The notes under the pieces: generated by a model
The model's input: only the letters and a program-made list of their open reading frames with translations
Database searches by the model: none
Told to the model about the DNA's origin: nothing
DNA from: Trichobilharzia regenti
Lineage: Eukaryota; Platyhelminthes; Trematoda; Strigeidida; Schistosomatidae
Direction of reading: 5' to 3'
NCBI GenBank assembly: GCA_944472135.2
Contig: OX235263.1
Coordinates: 29,131,379 to 29,195,378, forward strand
DNA length: 64,000 nt
Made by a program: the position numbers and the translations under genes
Shown here: piece after piece, positions 44,420 through 55,464 of the stretch
Position numbering within the stretch: the stretch's first letter is position 1
Layout: every line of letters begins with the position of its first letter

Positions 44420-44870
44420 GTCAACCTGAGAAGGGTTGTAGGCGTACTGCTGTAAGTCCTACAATTCTTCAAAGGGTAGCGCATCAATGAGCAGTCCACT
44501 GTGCTTGGTGTGTGATTTTGTGCATATGTTCATATTGTATATACTGAATTGATATCATCTTCCATCTATCTGTTGGTAATTCTGTTTGTGTCCGGACGAC
44601 TTCCACTTGGATCATCAACCTGAGAAGGAATGTAGGCGTACTGCTGTAAGTCCTACAGTTCTTCAAGGGTAGTTTGCCGTGCCAGAATACACAACATTTG
44701 ATGTAGTGATAGTACATATGTTTGTGTTAAATAATTGTGTGAGTTCCAATTGATGTAATTGTTGGTTAATCTTGTTTGTGTCTGGACATTCCACAAATTA
44801 CAATCGTCAACCTGAGAAGGGTTGTGGGCGTACTGGTGTAAGTCCTGCGATTCTTCAAAGGAATTCCATC
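44420..44870 (+). repeat. Tandem repeat in BEL/Pao non-coding end, three units (copy A)
   Basis: Units beginning CAACCTGAGAAGG start at about 44423, 44617 and 44808, giving periods of 190-194. Each holds GGCGTACTG and TAAGTCCT. Spacers between blocks are only weakly similar. Confidence 0.8.
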
Positions 44871-45567
44871 GAGACACGATCTGCGAGGTTGTTTGTACTA
44901 TTTGTATATACGTGTGGTGTGTCATAGCAATTGGTGTATTTTGGATTCATTGTTTTTACTTGTTGTTTTCGTGTCTTGTTGTTATTGCGTAAATTTGTCA
45001 AAATTTTCGTCGTGATTATTTCTGAAGTTGTTTTGAGTCTTCTACATCCATGAATGAATTGATTGATGTTAAGGACAGCAGATGGGTCGTATATGCCGGG
45101 GAGGCTAGGCTATTGCTGAGAATGAAATGCACACAGAGATAATTGTTAGCTGCGGTCCAACACGCCGGGGAGAAAGAGTGTAAACGACTGAGGCTCGCAT
45201 GCGTCACCGCTACTAGAACTGAGGCAGAGTGAGTGACAAGCGATTGCAGTGGTAATTGGTAGTGAGTAGATAAGAGGATGTTCGTAAAGTATCATGAGTT
45301 GGTGCTATGGTCACGTTGCATTCTGCAAGAGTCATTCTAGCAAGTGGCGATTGTGTTTCAAGATGTCAAGAGGAGGTCTCTGTCTGGAGGCGCAGGTCGT
45401 CATTGATGTGTGAGATTGTGCTGTGGGTATGCTTGTGGTGTGTTGGCTTTTCTGTTTGTTTTCCATTTCAGCTCTGTCCGTGTGACCCAGGTTCTCGCAA
45501 TGGCATCCAAGTCAACGTGCATTGGTCGTGAAGGAAATAAGGGTTGGATCCCTTTTTTGCCGGGGAG

Positions 45568-45925
45568 TGACAATGTAGTTGAAGATTGAACGATCAATTC
45601 ATGGTTGTTTGCTCAAAACCAACTTCCCCAATTTTCGCGGAGGCATCAATACGACAGTCATCGTCTCATCGGTCGCTGTTCAGAAAGAAGCAGTAGCAAA
45701 CCATCAGAAGTAATATTATGATTTATTATTGTAATATTTGTTCACAGACCTTAATAGAAATATTTTTTATATGTTGGTGTTGCAATAAAGAATTCCCAAG
45801 CGGCCAATCGGTGTTTTGGTTTTTGCGTCCGTTACTATTAAGCCTTTCTGAAAAACTGCAAGGAACAGCGTGGGCCCGAGCGTAGCAAGAGCTGGGCATT
45901 GACGGTTTATGAGACGTGGCTGACA
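45568..45925 (+). repeat. BEL/Pao 3' LTR, copy A
   Basis: 358 bp, TGACAATG to GTGGCTGACA. It is preceded by GAAGGAAATAAGGG, the likely polypurine tract. It matches the 5' LTR at 33870 apart from scattered changes and a few missing bases. Confidence 0.88.
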
Positions 45926-45929
45926 TACA

Positions 45930-48050
45930 GAATAAGTTACAAGATATTGCTTTAAGTGTGAATTTTATTCGTTTATATGCTCATAGTCAGTCAAATTATA
46001 ATAATGTATAGTTTTACATAAACATATAAATTTACATGAAAATGCATGCCATTTTTACAGTCACGATCAAGTATGATATAATGTCAAATCGTAGATTGTC
46101 TACAAGTTAATAATCTTTCAACAGTTAAATATTTGATATATATAAATACACTCATTGTCTGAACCAGGCCGCATAGTTATTGAATTGTACACTTGTCCTC
46201 CAGGTTGAGCGGGAAAATCGACTTCGTTTCGTTTTCATCCCGTGGTTGTCGGCATACGATAACCAACCAATATTGAGGTAAGTACAACTTTTACAAGGGA
46301 TTGAAAGCTGTTTTAGAAAAGTAAAAGTACTAAGGTGAATCATTAAAGTGTAATGAAATAGGTGAGTGCAAGTACCATTAATAAATGCATTAATAAAGAA
46401 ACTCCCTAGGCTGACAACGTTCATTTGCAATGTATAATGCTGCCAATGTAGTTCGTACTATCATGATGTCCACTTTTGGCTTTATTACAACTATCCTCAA
46501 GCCGGTTGTTTTTATCTTATACCTTTTGTGCATTTAGTGCACAACCGTACCCCACAGAGAATAGAAATAGAATAAGTCGAATCGAATTCATAAAGAGCTA
46601 TAAAATGTTAGGTTTAATGGAGTATAATGAGGATCAAGTAAAGACGTTATTAGAAAATGAATGAGATAAGACATTGTGAAGTGGTATTTAAAGATCTGAC
46701 AATGGATAGCAAGTTAATTTATAAGATGCCCCATAAATCTGTGCAGATCCCACGTGGTCGCATCTCAAAAATAGGCTGAGCGAATGGTATATATTTAAAG
46801 GTAGAAGCATGATCTGTCAAGGCGTTCATTATTATCTCTATCAAGATAAAGATCCAAGCCCTCATAATCAGAGGCATCTCGAGCCGTCAAATTGCATATT
46901 GCTGCTCCTGCAGAATGGGGCGACTCACCTTAGTGACCACCACCATATCTACTGATCATCTGGCACCACCTTCCCTCCTTTTTTGATGTTAGGCTCTGAG
47001 ACTATGATTATTATGATTACCGCAAATATATTGCTTGGTACCAGACATGTTCGTACCCCATATTCCATCTCCCTAGCTTTCTTAATGAGTGCTTCCAATA
47101 GGTCTCCACGTACATCTTTATGAACATATTATATATGTGTGCATGCGTCCTAATGAACAGATTACTTTATAAGAAGTTAAAACCTTAAAGAGTAAAAGGA
47201 ATAGGTATCGTGAATAGTGGAGCAAGATTCAGCAGAACACTATAGTTAGGGTTCAATGTAGGTAGTATGAACTGAAGGTAAGGTCGGTTGGCAGGACTTA
47301 GTGTACTAAATTATCATGACAGTCTTATATATAGTAAACATTTGACATTGCAAAGTAACCCGTCTACACATATTATAAAAAGATATTGACACAGAACCAA
47401 CAAAATTTTAGCATTTGGTTAATATTACTGCAGCGTGTATATACTGAAGAATGGTAGTTAGTCTACAGGGAGCCGTAAAGTGAATCGATCTATATATTAT
47501 AGGATTATAATTAATATTATGATTCGTATTATCCAAGAATACATCAGGCTGAATAATTGAGTGTTATAAGGGAAACAAGCATGGTTAGGCAAGAGGATAT
47601 TTGCTGCATAAATATTTTAATCATTTTAAGTGATGGAACAATTAGTGACGAAGTTATGTAAAGTGGTCCTGAGGAAAGCAACTGGTTAGCAGAACTTGTG
47701 CTAAATTTTGGCGACCGGTTTTATATGGTGTGCGTTACACATCGCAAAGTGACCCATCAACCATACAATGGAAAAAATACTACATATCTTTAACATTATG
47801 AATTTTAGAAAATTATACGAGAATGGGTAACTGTTGATTGAAGATAGTCAATTCAACTCAAAAATAGTGCAGTGTATTACGCTAATAATATAAGTATATT
47901 CGTAAAATATTAAAAGATATGGTTGCTAATGTAATGGTTTTCGGAAATAATTATACTGACGAACTTATTGAAGATTACAGTGAAGAGGAAACCAGTGAGT
48001 TAGTTAAACGGCTACTGTGCAGTTAGTAGTTAAAACGTCTTTTTTAAAAG
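45930..48050 (-). repeat. Repeat X, copy 4 (longest)
   Basis: Minus-oriented and about 2.1 kb long, matching copy 3 (37151-39052) except for an additional block near 47640-47850. It starts just right of copy A's 3' LTR. On its 5' side it merges into the region upstream of the LINE end at 48500. Confidence 0.65.
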
Positions 48051-48499
48051 TAAAAGGTAGAAGGGTTTTGGGTACCGGAACAAATGAGGTCATATTCTAC
48101 TAAGTAGAGTATAGTGGATAGTGATACGATTAGGGATAAGGGTAGGTTGAATGAACTTGGTGGGAAAGTGGTTGGTTTGTTGAGTTTGTTATTGCTAGGT
48201 TTTCCTAGCCACTTTTCATATGGCATGCTTTAGACATTACAAAGTACCAGTTTGCTTATATTATGGAAGAACTATCACAACTAATTTGGGATTATACGTC
48301 CAGGAAAATTATAGACAGTCTTATGAGTTTATAAACCCGATTGAAGAAATATCGAAATATCCCCGAATAACCGAACCTTAGGTAAAGGCATGTGGGAGAG
48401 ATTAGGTTGGTTTTATCACGTTATAGATGAGGTACGGTTGCCGGGGCAAATGAGTTTCCTCAAATTGGGGGTATTGCACTGGGGTCTGTAGTACTAAAG
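48051..48499 (-). other. Presumed 3' UTR between LINE ORF and repeat X
   Basis: This stretch lies 3' of the CR1-like ORF stop at 48500 on the minus strand. Its sequence has no second copy that I can see. Confidence 0.35.
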
Positions 48500-49162
48500 C
48501 TAGTTGAGCGGCCCATATGGATAAGTAGACCGAAGCTCTTTTGTTGATAGGAACTCGTTAAGTAGACGCTGGAATTCAGTAGGAGATCGGCAACTACGTA
48601 CAGTAAGTGGAAGTTCGTTCCATAATGCACTGTACTGTATTTTAAAGAAACATGATCGCAGTTTTGTACCGTACCGGCTTATGGATAGAGTATTTTCATG
48701 ATTCCTAAGAGTATATATGGGTAAATTGTTGAAAGCTATTGGATTACTGCTTTTGGTGTAGCCGTGTAAAAGGCGAAAGAGGAATGTAAGGTTGAGTTTC
48801 AGGCACCTTAACCAAAGTGGCTGAAGTCCATACATTTTGCACCTATCAGCGTAAGTCAGTCCTTCATGTTTGTATAATAGGCGTCGAGTAAAACTTCGCT
48901 GAATATTTTCAATACGAACCCAGTCATACCCTTGCATGAAACCGAAGACAATTGTGCAGTATTCAAGTACTGGACGAACCATAACTTTGTATAAAAGGAC
49001 TTTAGCCTCAGTTGTGTACATTTTTCGATGTAACAAGCCTGTGAGTCTTCGGCATTTAGAAACAAGTGCATTTGCGTACTGACTGAATGTTAAGATTTGT
49101 GAGTAGGTAGCTCCAAGGTCTTTGATGGAATTGAGGGTGTCAGCCAGGTCCCGTATACCTTC
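48500..49162 (-). pseudogene. CR1-like LINE reverse transcriptase C-terminus, second type
   Basis: The 178-codon minus frame (48500-49036) encodes LYKVMVRPVLEYCTIVFG, IENIQRSFTRRLLYKHEG, LQPLWLRCLKLNLTFLF, IQYSALWNELPLTVRSCRSP and FQRLLNEFL. This is the thumb region and the typical C-terminus of CR1-like LINEs. Block order matches the ORFs at 39078 and 51756, but with only moderate identity. It is 5'-truncated at 49162, where it abuts the 3' LTR of copy D with the first ~28 bases of the LTR missing. Confidence 0.75.
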
Positions 49163-49457
49163 AGTGCCCAGCTCTTGCTACGCTCGGGCTCACGCTGTCG
49201 CTTGACGTTTCTCGGAAACGCTTAGTAATAACGGACGCAAAAACCAAAACACCAATTGGCGACTCGAGGATTCTTTATTGTAACACCAACATATAAACAC
49301 TGTTACAACTAAGGTTTCTGACGGTTTTCTGCTGACTTCTTTCTGAACAGCGACCGATGAGACGATGACTGTCGTATTGATGCCTCCGCGAAAATTGGGG
49401 AAGTTGGTTTTGAGCAAACAACCATGAATTGATCGTTCAATCTTCAACTACATTGTC
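49163..49457 (-). repeat. BEL/Pao 3' LTR, copy D, truncated
   Basis: 295 bp of the LTR remain; the end beyond CAGTGCCCAGCTC is replaced by LINE DNA. The other end, ATTGTCA, is intact and next to a purine-rich tract (minus strand AAGGAAATAAGGG). Confidence 0.85.
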
Positions 49458-50159
49458 ACTCCCCGGCAAAAAAGGGATCCAACCCTTATTTCCTTCACGA
49501 CCAATGCACGTTGACTTGGATGCCATTGCGAGAACCTGGGTCACACGGACAGAGCTGAAATGGAAAACAAACAGAAAAGCCAACACACCACAAGCATACC
49601 CACAGCACAATCTCACACATCAATGACGACCTGCGCCTCCAGACAGAGACCTCCTCTTGACATCTTGAAACACAATCGCCACTTGCTAGAATGACTCTTG
49701 CAGAATGCAACGTGACCATAGCACCAACTCATGATACTCTACGCACATCCTCTTATCTACTCACTACCAATTACCACTGAAATCGCTTGTCACTCATTCT
49801 GCCTCAGTTCTAGTAGCGGTGACGCATGCGAGCCTCAGTCGTTTACACTCTTTCTCCCCGGCGTGTTGGACCGCAGCTAACAATTATCTCCGTGTGCATT
49901 TCATTCTCAGCAATAACCTAGCCTCCCCAGCGTATACGCCCCATCTGCTGTCTCTAACATCAATCAATTCATTCATGGATGTAGAAGAGTGGAAAAACTT
50001 CAGAAGAAATCACGACGAAAATTTTAACAAAATTACGTAATAACAACGAGGTACGAAAACAACAAGTAAACACAATGGATCCAAAAACACCAATTGATAG
50101 GACACACCACACGTATATAGAAACAGTACAAACAAACTCGCAGATCGTGTCTCGATGTA

Positions 50160-50412
50160 ATTCCTTTGAAGAATCGCAGGACCTACACTAGTACACTTGC
50201 AACCCTTCTCAGGTTGACGATTGTAAGTTATGGAATGTACGGACACAAACAAGATTAACCAACAATTACATCAATTGGAACTCACACAATTGTTTAACAC
50301 AAACATAAGTTAAATCAACACATCAAATGTTGTGGATTCCGGCACGACAAACTACCCTTGAAGAACTGTAGGACTTACAGCAGTACGCCTACAACCCTTC
50401 TCAGGTTGACGC
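50160..50412 (-). repeat. Tandem repeat in BEL/Pao non-coding end, two units (copy D)
   Basis: Blocks with CAACCTGAGAAGGGTTG on the minus strand occur at about 50215 and 50405, spaced ~190 bases; copies A and B have three and E has one. Confidence 0.8.
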
Positions 50413-50413
50413 T

Positions 50414-51150
50414 CTAGGTTGGAAAATCGTCGCAGAGTTCGTTTGCTGACTTCCCTCTATCAGCTATATCCTCAAATCTGAATGGCAACACGCTCATGTC
50501 ATTGTATCGTAAAATATGGATGACGAACAAACACACGACGTATCTGGTCAACCAAGCGTACAAGCAGAGTAATTTACACCAAAGATAATAGCATTCAAAT
50601 AGTAACTTGAAACTAGAAATGCATTTATTCATGCAAGTCAATTTAACTATTACTCTCTTGTTAACACTAGGCTTATCCTCACTAAACTGAGCAATATCTT
50701 TCGTCTTTTCAAACGCACCAATACTATCAAAGTCATTGCACAAGATACTGGAGTTGATGGGCGTCTGTTTCATTGTGGATGACAACACCAACGACGACTG
50801 ATTGATACCAGTTGATGAACTTAGCGGTGGATCAGAAGCTGTTGTTGCTCGACTTTCAGAAATTTGTCTACCTGCAAGACCACTACCACTGCTGTCTTTT
50901 ACTATCAGCTCAGGTTTAGCACTAGCACCTGATGATAGGTGGGCTACATGCTGATCACTTACACTGACGGCTTGACAAGTATGTATGCCTTCTGCAACTG
51001 CACCTGCATTTATTTCTACTTCACGTTGTAGTTGTACATAACCTTTGTTCAACTTAGCAGTAGTAGGCATTCCACCATTTCATCATGATCAACCAAAGAC
51101 AAATCCGCACTATCATGATCATTATCACAAATATTCAATTTACCGTCATC
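50414..51150 (-). pseudogene. BEL/Pao gag C-terminal part, copy D
   Basis: The 218-codon frame begins at a Met in MPTTAKLNKG; the gag reading continues upstream, out of frame, to the LINE insertion. It encodes an acidic Ser-rich region, then MNKCISSFKLLFECYYLWCK and a second hydrophobic run (VVCLFVIHIL), ending ANELCDDFPT. This end is shared by all gag copies, so it was part of the family consensus. Confidence 0.8.
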
Positions 51151-51441
51151 TATCTTGTCGACTTGCATAAGGTTGACATAGACGCACACACTGTGGCTGA
51201 CCAGAAACTACTGGCAAACACACTCAACCTGGATCCAAGCCAGAGAGTCCCTCATTAGAAACGGCAAAATAGACCACAAAACCGAGAGTCCCACCCTAGA
51301 CTTCGACATGCCTTCCTCGTATTAGGTCTAATAACGTCTAATAATAATAATAATCAAAATAATGAGAACAGGTCGACACTTGATCCCCTCAATAACTTCA
51401 CACGTGACGTATGCCAATATGCATACGGCTATGAAAGCCCC

Positions 51442-51696
51442 ATGAGGTACGACTACCAGGGTAATCTTAACTCAGGGTACCTAGGTCCAGCAAACTACAA
51501 CCCAAATTGCAGGGCAGACCATATATCACCAGTAGATGAACGCAGATGCCGACCCATGGATGCTAGTAGTCAAAATATGCAACAAGATTATTTTCGGCTG
51601 CAGCAAAGAATAGCCCCACTCGCTGCACAGTTCATCCAGGAAATAGTACACACACTGATTCTGTCTCACCTCAGAGCCCCTCCAAACATAACGTAG
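51442..51696 (+). pseudogene. CR1-like LINE ORF1 remnant
   Basis: An 84-codon frame (ANYNPNCRADHISPVDERRC, DYFRLQQRIAPLAAQF) lies just before ORF2. Preceding short frames continue it upstream in other phases, including a (TAA)n-like AATAATAATAAT. I assign it to ORF1 by position only; no zinc finger or PHD-like motif is visible. Confidence 0.4.
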
Positions 51697-51755
51697 AGAT
51701 AGCGACAAGTAACCATGTTAACCTCTCCTCCAATAACTCTGGTTTACTAACAATT

Positions 51756-54581
51756 ATGCTCCTGAATGCCAGATCTCTCCTTAATAAGATAACAACGCTT
51801 CGCTGCCTGGCATACATAGAACGGCCAACACTAATAATGGTGACTGAAACCTGGCTTACTACTGATATACCTGACACAAAGCTAGTAATAGACAACTACG
51901 ACATATATAGGAACGATAGAGTTGAAAAAAGAGGAGGCGGTTGCTTAATATATGCCTATAAATCCACTAACTCCAATACTTTCAATAACTCAGATACTGA
52001 CAAACTCCCAGAATCTAAGTGGATAAGCATCCACACAAACGAAAGTAAAATTCTCGTGGGATGTATATACAGACCCCCCAATAGCCCTGAAATGGCTGAT
52101 ATAACTATTGGAGAAATACTAGAGCATGTAGCCACGCTGGACTTCGACTACAAAGTAGTATGTGGAGATTTCAACTTACCTGGAGTAAACTGGGATACCT
52201 GTACAGGACCAAGAACCCATGAAGAGCTACTACAAGCTATAGACATAGGAGGATGGAAGCAGTGCGTACGCCTCCCTACAAGGAACCAAAATACTCTTAA
52301 CTTAATCCTCTGTCATAACATAGAGCCCATCTCGATAGAGGTGGGAAATAAACTCGATAACAGTGATCCCAACATATTGTACTGCACGCTACCCCTCCGA
52401 CTAACAACTAAATACACACCTAAAAATTCCCCGGTGCGCTATCAATATAGGGACTATAAGAATGCTGATTGGGAATTCCTATCAGATCTGTTGAGAAGTT
52501 CTGACTGGGAAGAATACTTCATCAACAATAACTTAGAAGCGTCACTTGAGATTTTCTACAAAACAGTTGGCTCAGCAAGAGACACAATCGCGCCCCTAAA
52601 ATCTGCCCTAAAGACACCAACTCCATTTATTGACCGGAAAACGCGACTAAAACTAAAGAAATTGGAAAGGAAATACCATGTATTTAAGGAATTTAATGCG
52701 TTAAACCAAATACATGAAACTCTTAAACTGCTTGAAGAGAAACACAAAATGAAGTCACAACATGAGGAAAATAAAGCGCTAATGGGTAACACCAAAACTC
52801 AGGAACTTTGTAGGATATTGCAAAAACGTCTAAAAAGCAGTAAAGACAATAATGTAAGCATCTTGGAACATAGGGGTGTAATATACAACGATCCCCAGGT
52901 TATAAGTGAACTCCTCAGTGAGTGGTTTTGCAATGACACCAGAGTGCACCCGACCCCAAATTTCCAAATGACCTGCAAAAGTAACCACAAATTAGGAGAA
53001 ATAGATTTTAATATACAAAATATAGACTCAGCGATTAAGACATTGAAGTCAAATGGCAGTACTGGAACAGACGACATACCATCTGTCATATACAAAAATG
53101 GTAGCACGGAAATGGTAGTCTTGTTACTTAGAATATTTACTCTGTCACTGGAAACTGGAACTTATCCTGAAGTGTGGAAAACCACATACATATTACCTAA
53201 GCACAAAGCAGGGGCCAAAACCAGTGCATGCAACTATAGACCTATTAATATAACACCGGTAATATCACGAATAATGGAGAAAGTGGTTAAAGACCAAGTG
53301 TCAGACAACTTACTAGAACATGAACTTATCAATCCATCACAACACGGATTCCTCAAAAAGAGATCATGTGCGACCTGTCACATAGACTTTTTCAATGAAG
53401 TTACACGAAGCAGGGACAACAGAGAACTAGTAATTGTGCTATATTTCGATATAACAAAAGCCTTCGATAGAGTCCCCCATAATCTGCTAGTCAGCAGGTT
53501 ATGCTCACTAGGGATATGTGACCCTCTCCTGAGCTGGATAAAATCATTTCTCTGTGACAGGAATCAGATAACAAAAGTTGGCTCGATAATCTCAAGGCCT
53601 AAACCAGTAAGTAGTGGTGTAATCCAGGGAAGTGTATTAGGCCCACTCCTATTCATAATATATATAAACAGTATCTGTGAATGCTTTAGTGTTGGTAAAC
53701 CAATACTATATGCAGATGACTTAAAAGTGACCTATAAATGCAAGAACACAGATCTCGGAATAACAGTAAACGCCATACAGCAAGAATTAGAAAAAATGGA
53801 TAGATGGTGTGACACCTGGCAACTCCAGTTTAATGTCGAAAAATGTGGCTGGCTCTGCATAGGTTGCAACAATTTAGAACTTGACCTGACAATTCAAGGC
53901 CATGCACTCTTACGACTGGAATCTGTATTGGACCTGGGACTGAAATACTCACATGATTTATCATTTTCTGAACATATCTCTAAACAAGTGTCAAAGTCAC
54001 GCAGACTTATCGGCTTTCCACTCAGGAACTTCTACAGAAATGAGTCCAGAATTCTGTTGTACAAGGTTTGTGTGCATCCTTTATTTGATTACTGTTCATT
54101 CATGTATAGTAGTATACGCATAGAGGACAAATTGAAAGTCGAGGGAGTGCAGAGGCACTTCACGTCAAAATTACTCGGAACCGAAAATGGTGCGAACTAC
54201 TCCACTAGATGTGACACCCTAGGATTAGAAACACTATGGCTAAGACGCCTGAGACTAAACTTAACACTTTACTATAAGCTTCTATACCACTTAGTTTCTA
54301 CCTCTACTAATTGCACTCGACTTTCAGATGACAATGGCTACAAACTAAGACACACTAAGGGTACACTAGCTATCGAACAATGTAAAACAGCTACCAGGCA
54401 AAAGTTTTACTTGATTAGGTATGCACAGATATGGAATAAACTACCAATGGAAATGCGTCAAGCAGGTACATTGGCCTCATTCAAAAAAGTGCTTAACGAT
54501 AAACCACAAGAGTTTGCAAACGATAGTAGTCCTAGTTCCTATCTGAGAGCCTTCGAAATTATAGGTCCATTTAATGTATAA
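51756..54581 (+). CDS. CR1-like LINE ORF2: endonuclease and reverse transcriptase
   Basis: This is the longest frame in the window (941 codons, no stop). An N-terminal apurinic-type endonuclease (about 1-210) shows LLNARSLLNK, TETWL, YRPP and GDFNLPGVNW (137-146). The reverse transcriptase (about 420-720) shows FDITKAFDRVPHN (564-576, motif A), SGVIQGSVLGPLLF (motif B) and YADD (652-655, motif C). The thumb and C-terminal FYLIRYAQIWNKLPMEM follow. The element would cut target DNA and copy its own RNA onto it. Two endonuclease sites look altered: the usual Asp-Leu-Ile-Leu is NLIL, and the catalytic SDH is SDPN (203-206). Reverse transcription might be intact while nicking is impaired. The Met at 51756 lies inside the endonuclease start; the true start may be upstream. 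Confidence 0.9.
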   Translation: MLLNARSLLNKITTLRCLAYIERPTLIMVTETWLTTDIPDTKLVIDNYDIYRNDRVEKRGGGCLIYAYKSTNSNTFNNSDTDKLPESKWISIHTNESKILVGCIYRPPNSPEMADITIGEILEHVATLDFDYKVVCGDFNLPGVNWDTCTGPRTHEELLQAIDIGGWKQCVRLPTRNQNTLNLILCHNIEPISIEVGNKLDNSDPNILYCTLPLRLTTKYTPKNSPVRYQYRDYKNADWEFLSDLLRSSDWEEYFINNNLEASLEIFYKTVGSARDTIAPLKSALKTPTPFIDRKTRLKLKKLERKYHVFKEFNALNQIHETLKLLEEKHKMKSQHEENKALMGNTKTQELCRILQKRLKSSKDNNVSILEHRGVIYNDPQVISELLSEWFCNDTRVHPTPNFQMTCKSNHKLGEIDFNIQNIDSAIKTLKSNGSTGTDDIPSVIYKNGSTEMVVLLLRIFTLSLETGTYPEVWKTTYILPKHKAGAKTSACNYRPINITPVISRIMEKVVKDQVSDNLLEHELINPSQHGFLKKRSCATCHIDFFNEVTRSRDNRELVIVLYFDITKAFDRVPHNLLVSRLCSLGICDPLLSWIKSFLCDRNQITKVGSIISRPKPVSSGVIQGSVLGPLLFIIYINSICECFSVGKPILYADDLKVTYKCKNTDLGITVNAIQQELEKMDRWCDTWQLQFNVEKCGWLCIGCNNLELDLTIQGHALLRLESVLDLGLKYSHDLSFSEHISKQVSKSRRLIGFPLRNFYRNESRILLYKVCVHPLFDYCSFMYSSIRIEDKLKVEGVQRHFTSKLLGTENGANYSTRCDTLGLETLWLRRLRLNLTLYYKLLYHLVSTSTNCTRLSDDNGYKLRHTKGTLAIEQCKTATRQKFYLIRYAQIWNKLPMEMRQAGTLASFKKVLNDKPQEFANDSSPSSYLRAFEIIGPFNV

Positions 54582-55464
54582 GCTTAAATACTACACCTGT
54601 TGTTTTTGCCTATATTTATAATTTTAAATAAAACATTAACGGTTAAGATACTTACCCTCAAACAGACAAGAAGTTTCGTTTGTAAAACTTCTACCCAACA
54701 CAATAAGTGGAATAAAATGGACATAAACCGACAACATGAAAAAGATATAACTCACCACAACATCACATGGACAGATGTACGCTCGTCGGGCATCATATAT
54801 GCCTCACCAACTACAACCCAACTTTCCTAAGATAATGTGATGAACTTATATCCGTAATGTTGCTGAGCAGTCAATATCCACGACTCCTGTCGGAACAATT
54901 AAAATTCAAAAACCCTCCTCACGAGAAGTAAATACCCACAAGCAGTAGAAATCCATTAATTAATGCGTCTAAAGCTTATGTATTTTACTCCCAACAATGA
55001 CATTGCAGATCAAATGAGATAAACATATCACTGACTTCAAAATAACACATCAATGAACTATAATTCAAGGACTCTGCACACAACAAAGTATTGTACGAAA
55101 ATTGACTTTAAGCTTTATTTTTTTTCGCAGACACTTTTAACCCATCCACCAAAGACCTGGTTTTTTGTTAATGCGAAGACAATACTTCTGTATTTCCTGA
55201 TGTGTTGCACTCACTGACAATCTAGCAGATTTTTCCAACTGTGCACAGGAATGATTGTACATAAGTGAAAAGGCTGTTTTATACTATTGGGATTAACATT
55301 TATCAAGTGTATGTATAATCTCCAGCGTACATGTTAAACATATTTGGCTATCGACTGTAAATCGTGACTGAATAATATGGTCCTATTTCTGTAACAATTT
55401 GATGATGCCTGTAAACTGGCGTCACTCATGTACTGTATCATGAGCATTTGTTTATTTATTTGAA
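54582..55464 (+). other. 3' region of the CR1-like LINE
   Basis: Non-coding and AT-rich. Its last 100 bases (GATGATGCCTGTAAACTGGC and neighbours) recur inverted at 23881-23960. No polyadenylate tail is present; it ends in a TTTATTTATT stretch. Confidence 0.6.

Larger units (their letters stand above)
33870..45925 (+). mobile_element. BEL/Pao LTR element, copy A (gag-only, nested)
   Basis: The copy has a 5' LTR (33870-34228), a leader, gag in three pieces (34374-34403, ~35740-36569, 43341-44416), a non-coding end with tandem repeats, a purine-rich tract before 45567 and a 3' LTR (45568-45925). It is broken by a caprin-like fragment carrying repeat X (34404-~35739) and by copy B (36570-43340). 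Without insertions it would be about 4 kb. No polymerase domains are present. The two LTRs are of one subfamily. The flanking five bases do not form a convincing target duplication. Confidence 0.85.
51155..55464 (+). mobile_element. CR1-like non-LTR retrotransposon, nearly intact, inserted in copy D
   Basis: Plus strand. A decayed ORF1 end (51155-51700; HTVADQKLLANTLNLDPSQR, later MRYDYQGNLNSGYLG) precedes the 941-codon ORF2 (51756-54581) and a ~0.9 kb 3' region. The 5' end falls in ORF1, so the element is 5'-truncated. The 3' end, near TTTATTTATTTGAATTC, joins gag of copy D. Pieces of the same 3' region occur at 23881-23960 and 25425. Confidence 0.85.

Noticed and set aside
45307..45531. Conserved 74-codon frame near the 3' LTR of BEL/Pao copies as an accessory gene
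   Set aside because: The frame is conserved because the DNA is shared among recent copies. Both strands stay open in the same place, and no start context or domain supports coding.
45926..45960. Similarity of the DNA right of copy A (AATAAGTTACAAGAT) to a gag stretch as a target duplication
   Set aside because: It is not repeated on the left side of copy A, and the match is short; a chance or recombination remnant is equally likely.
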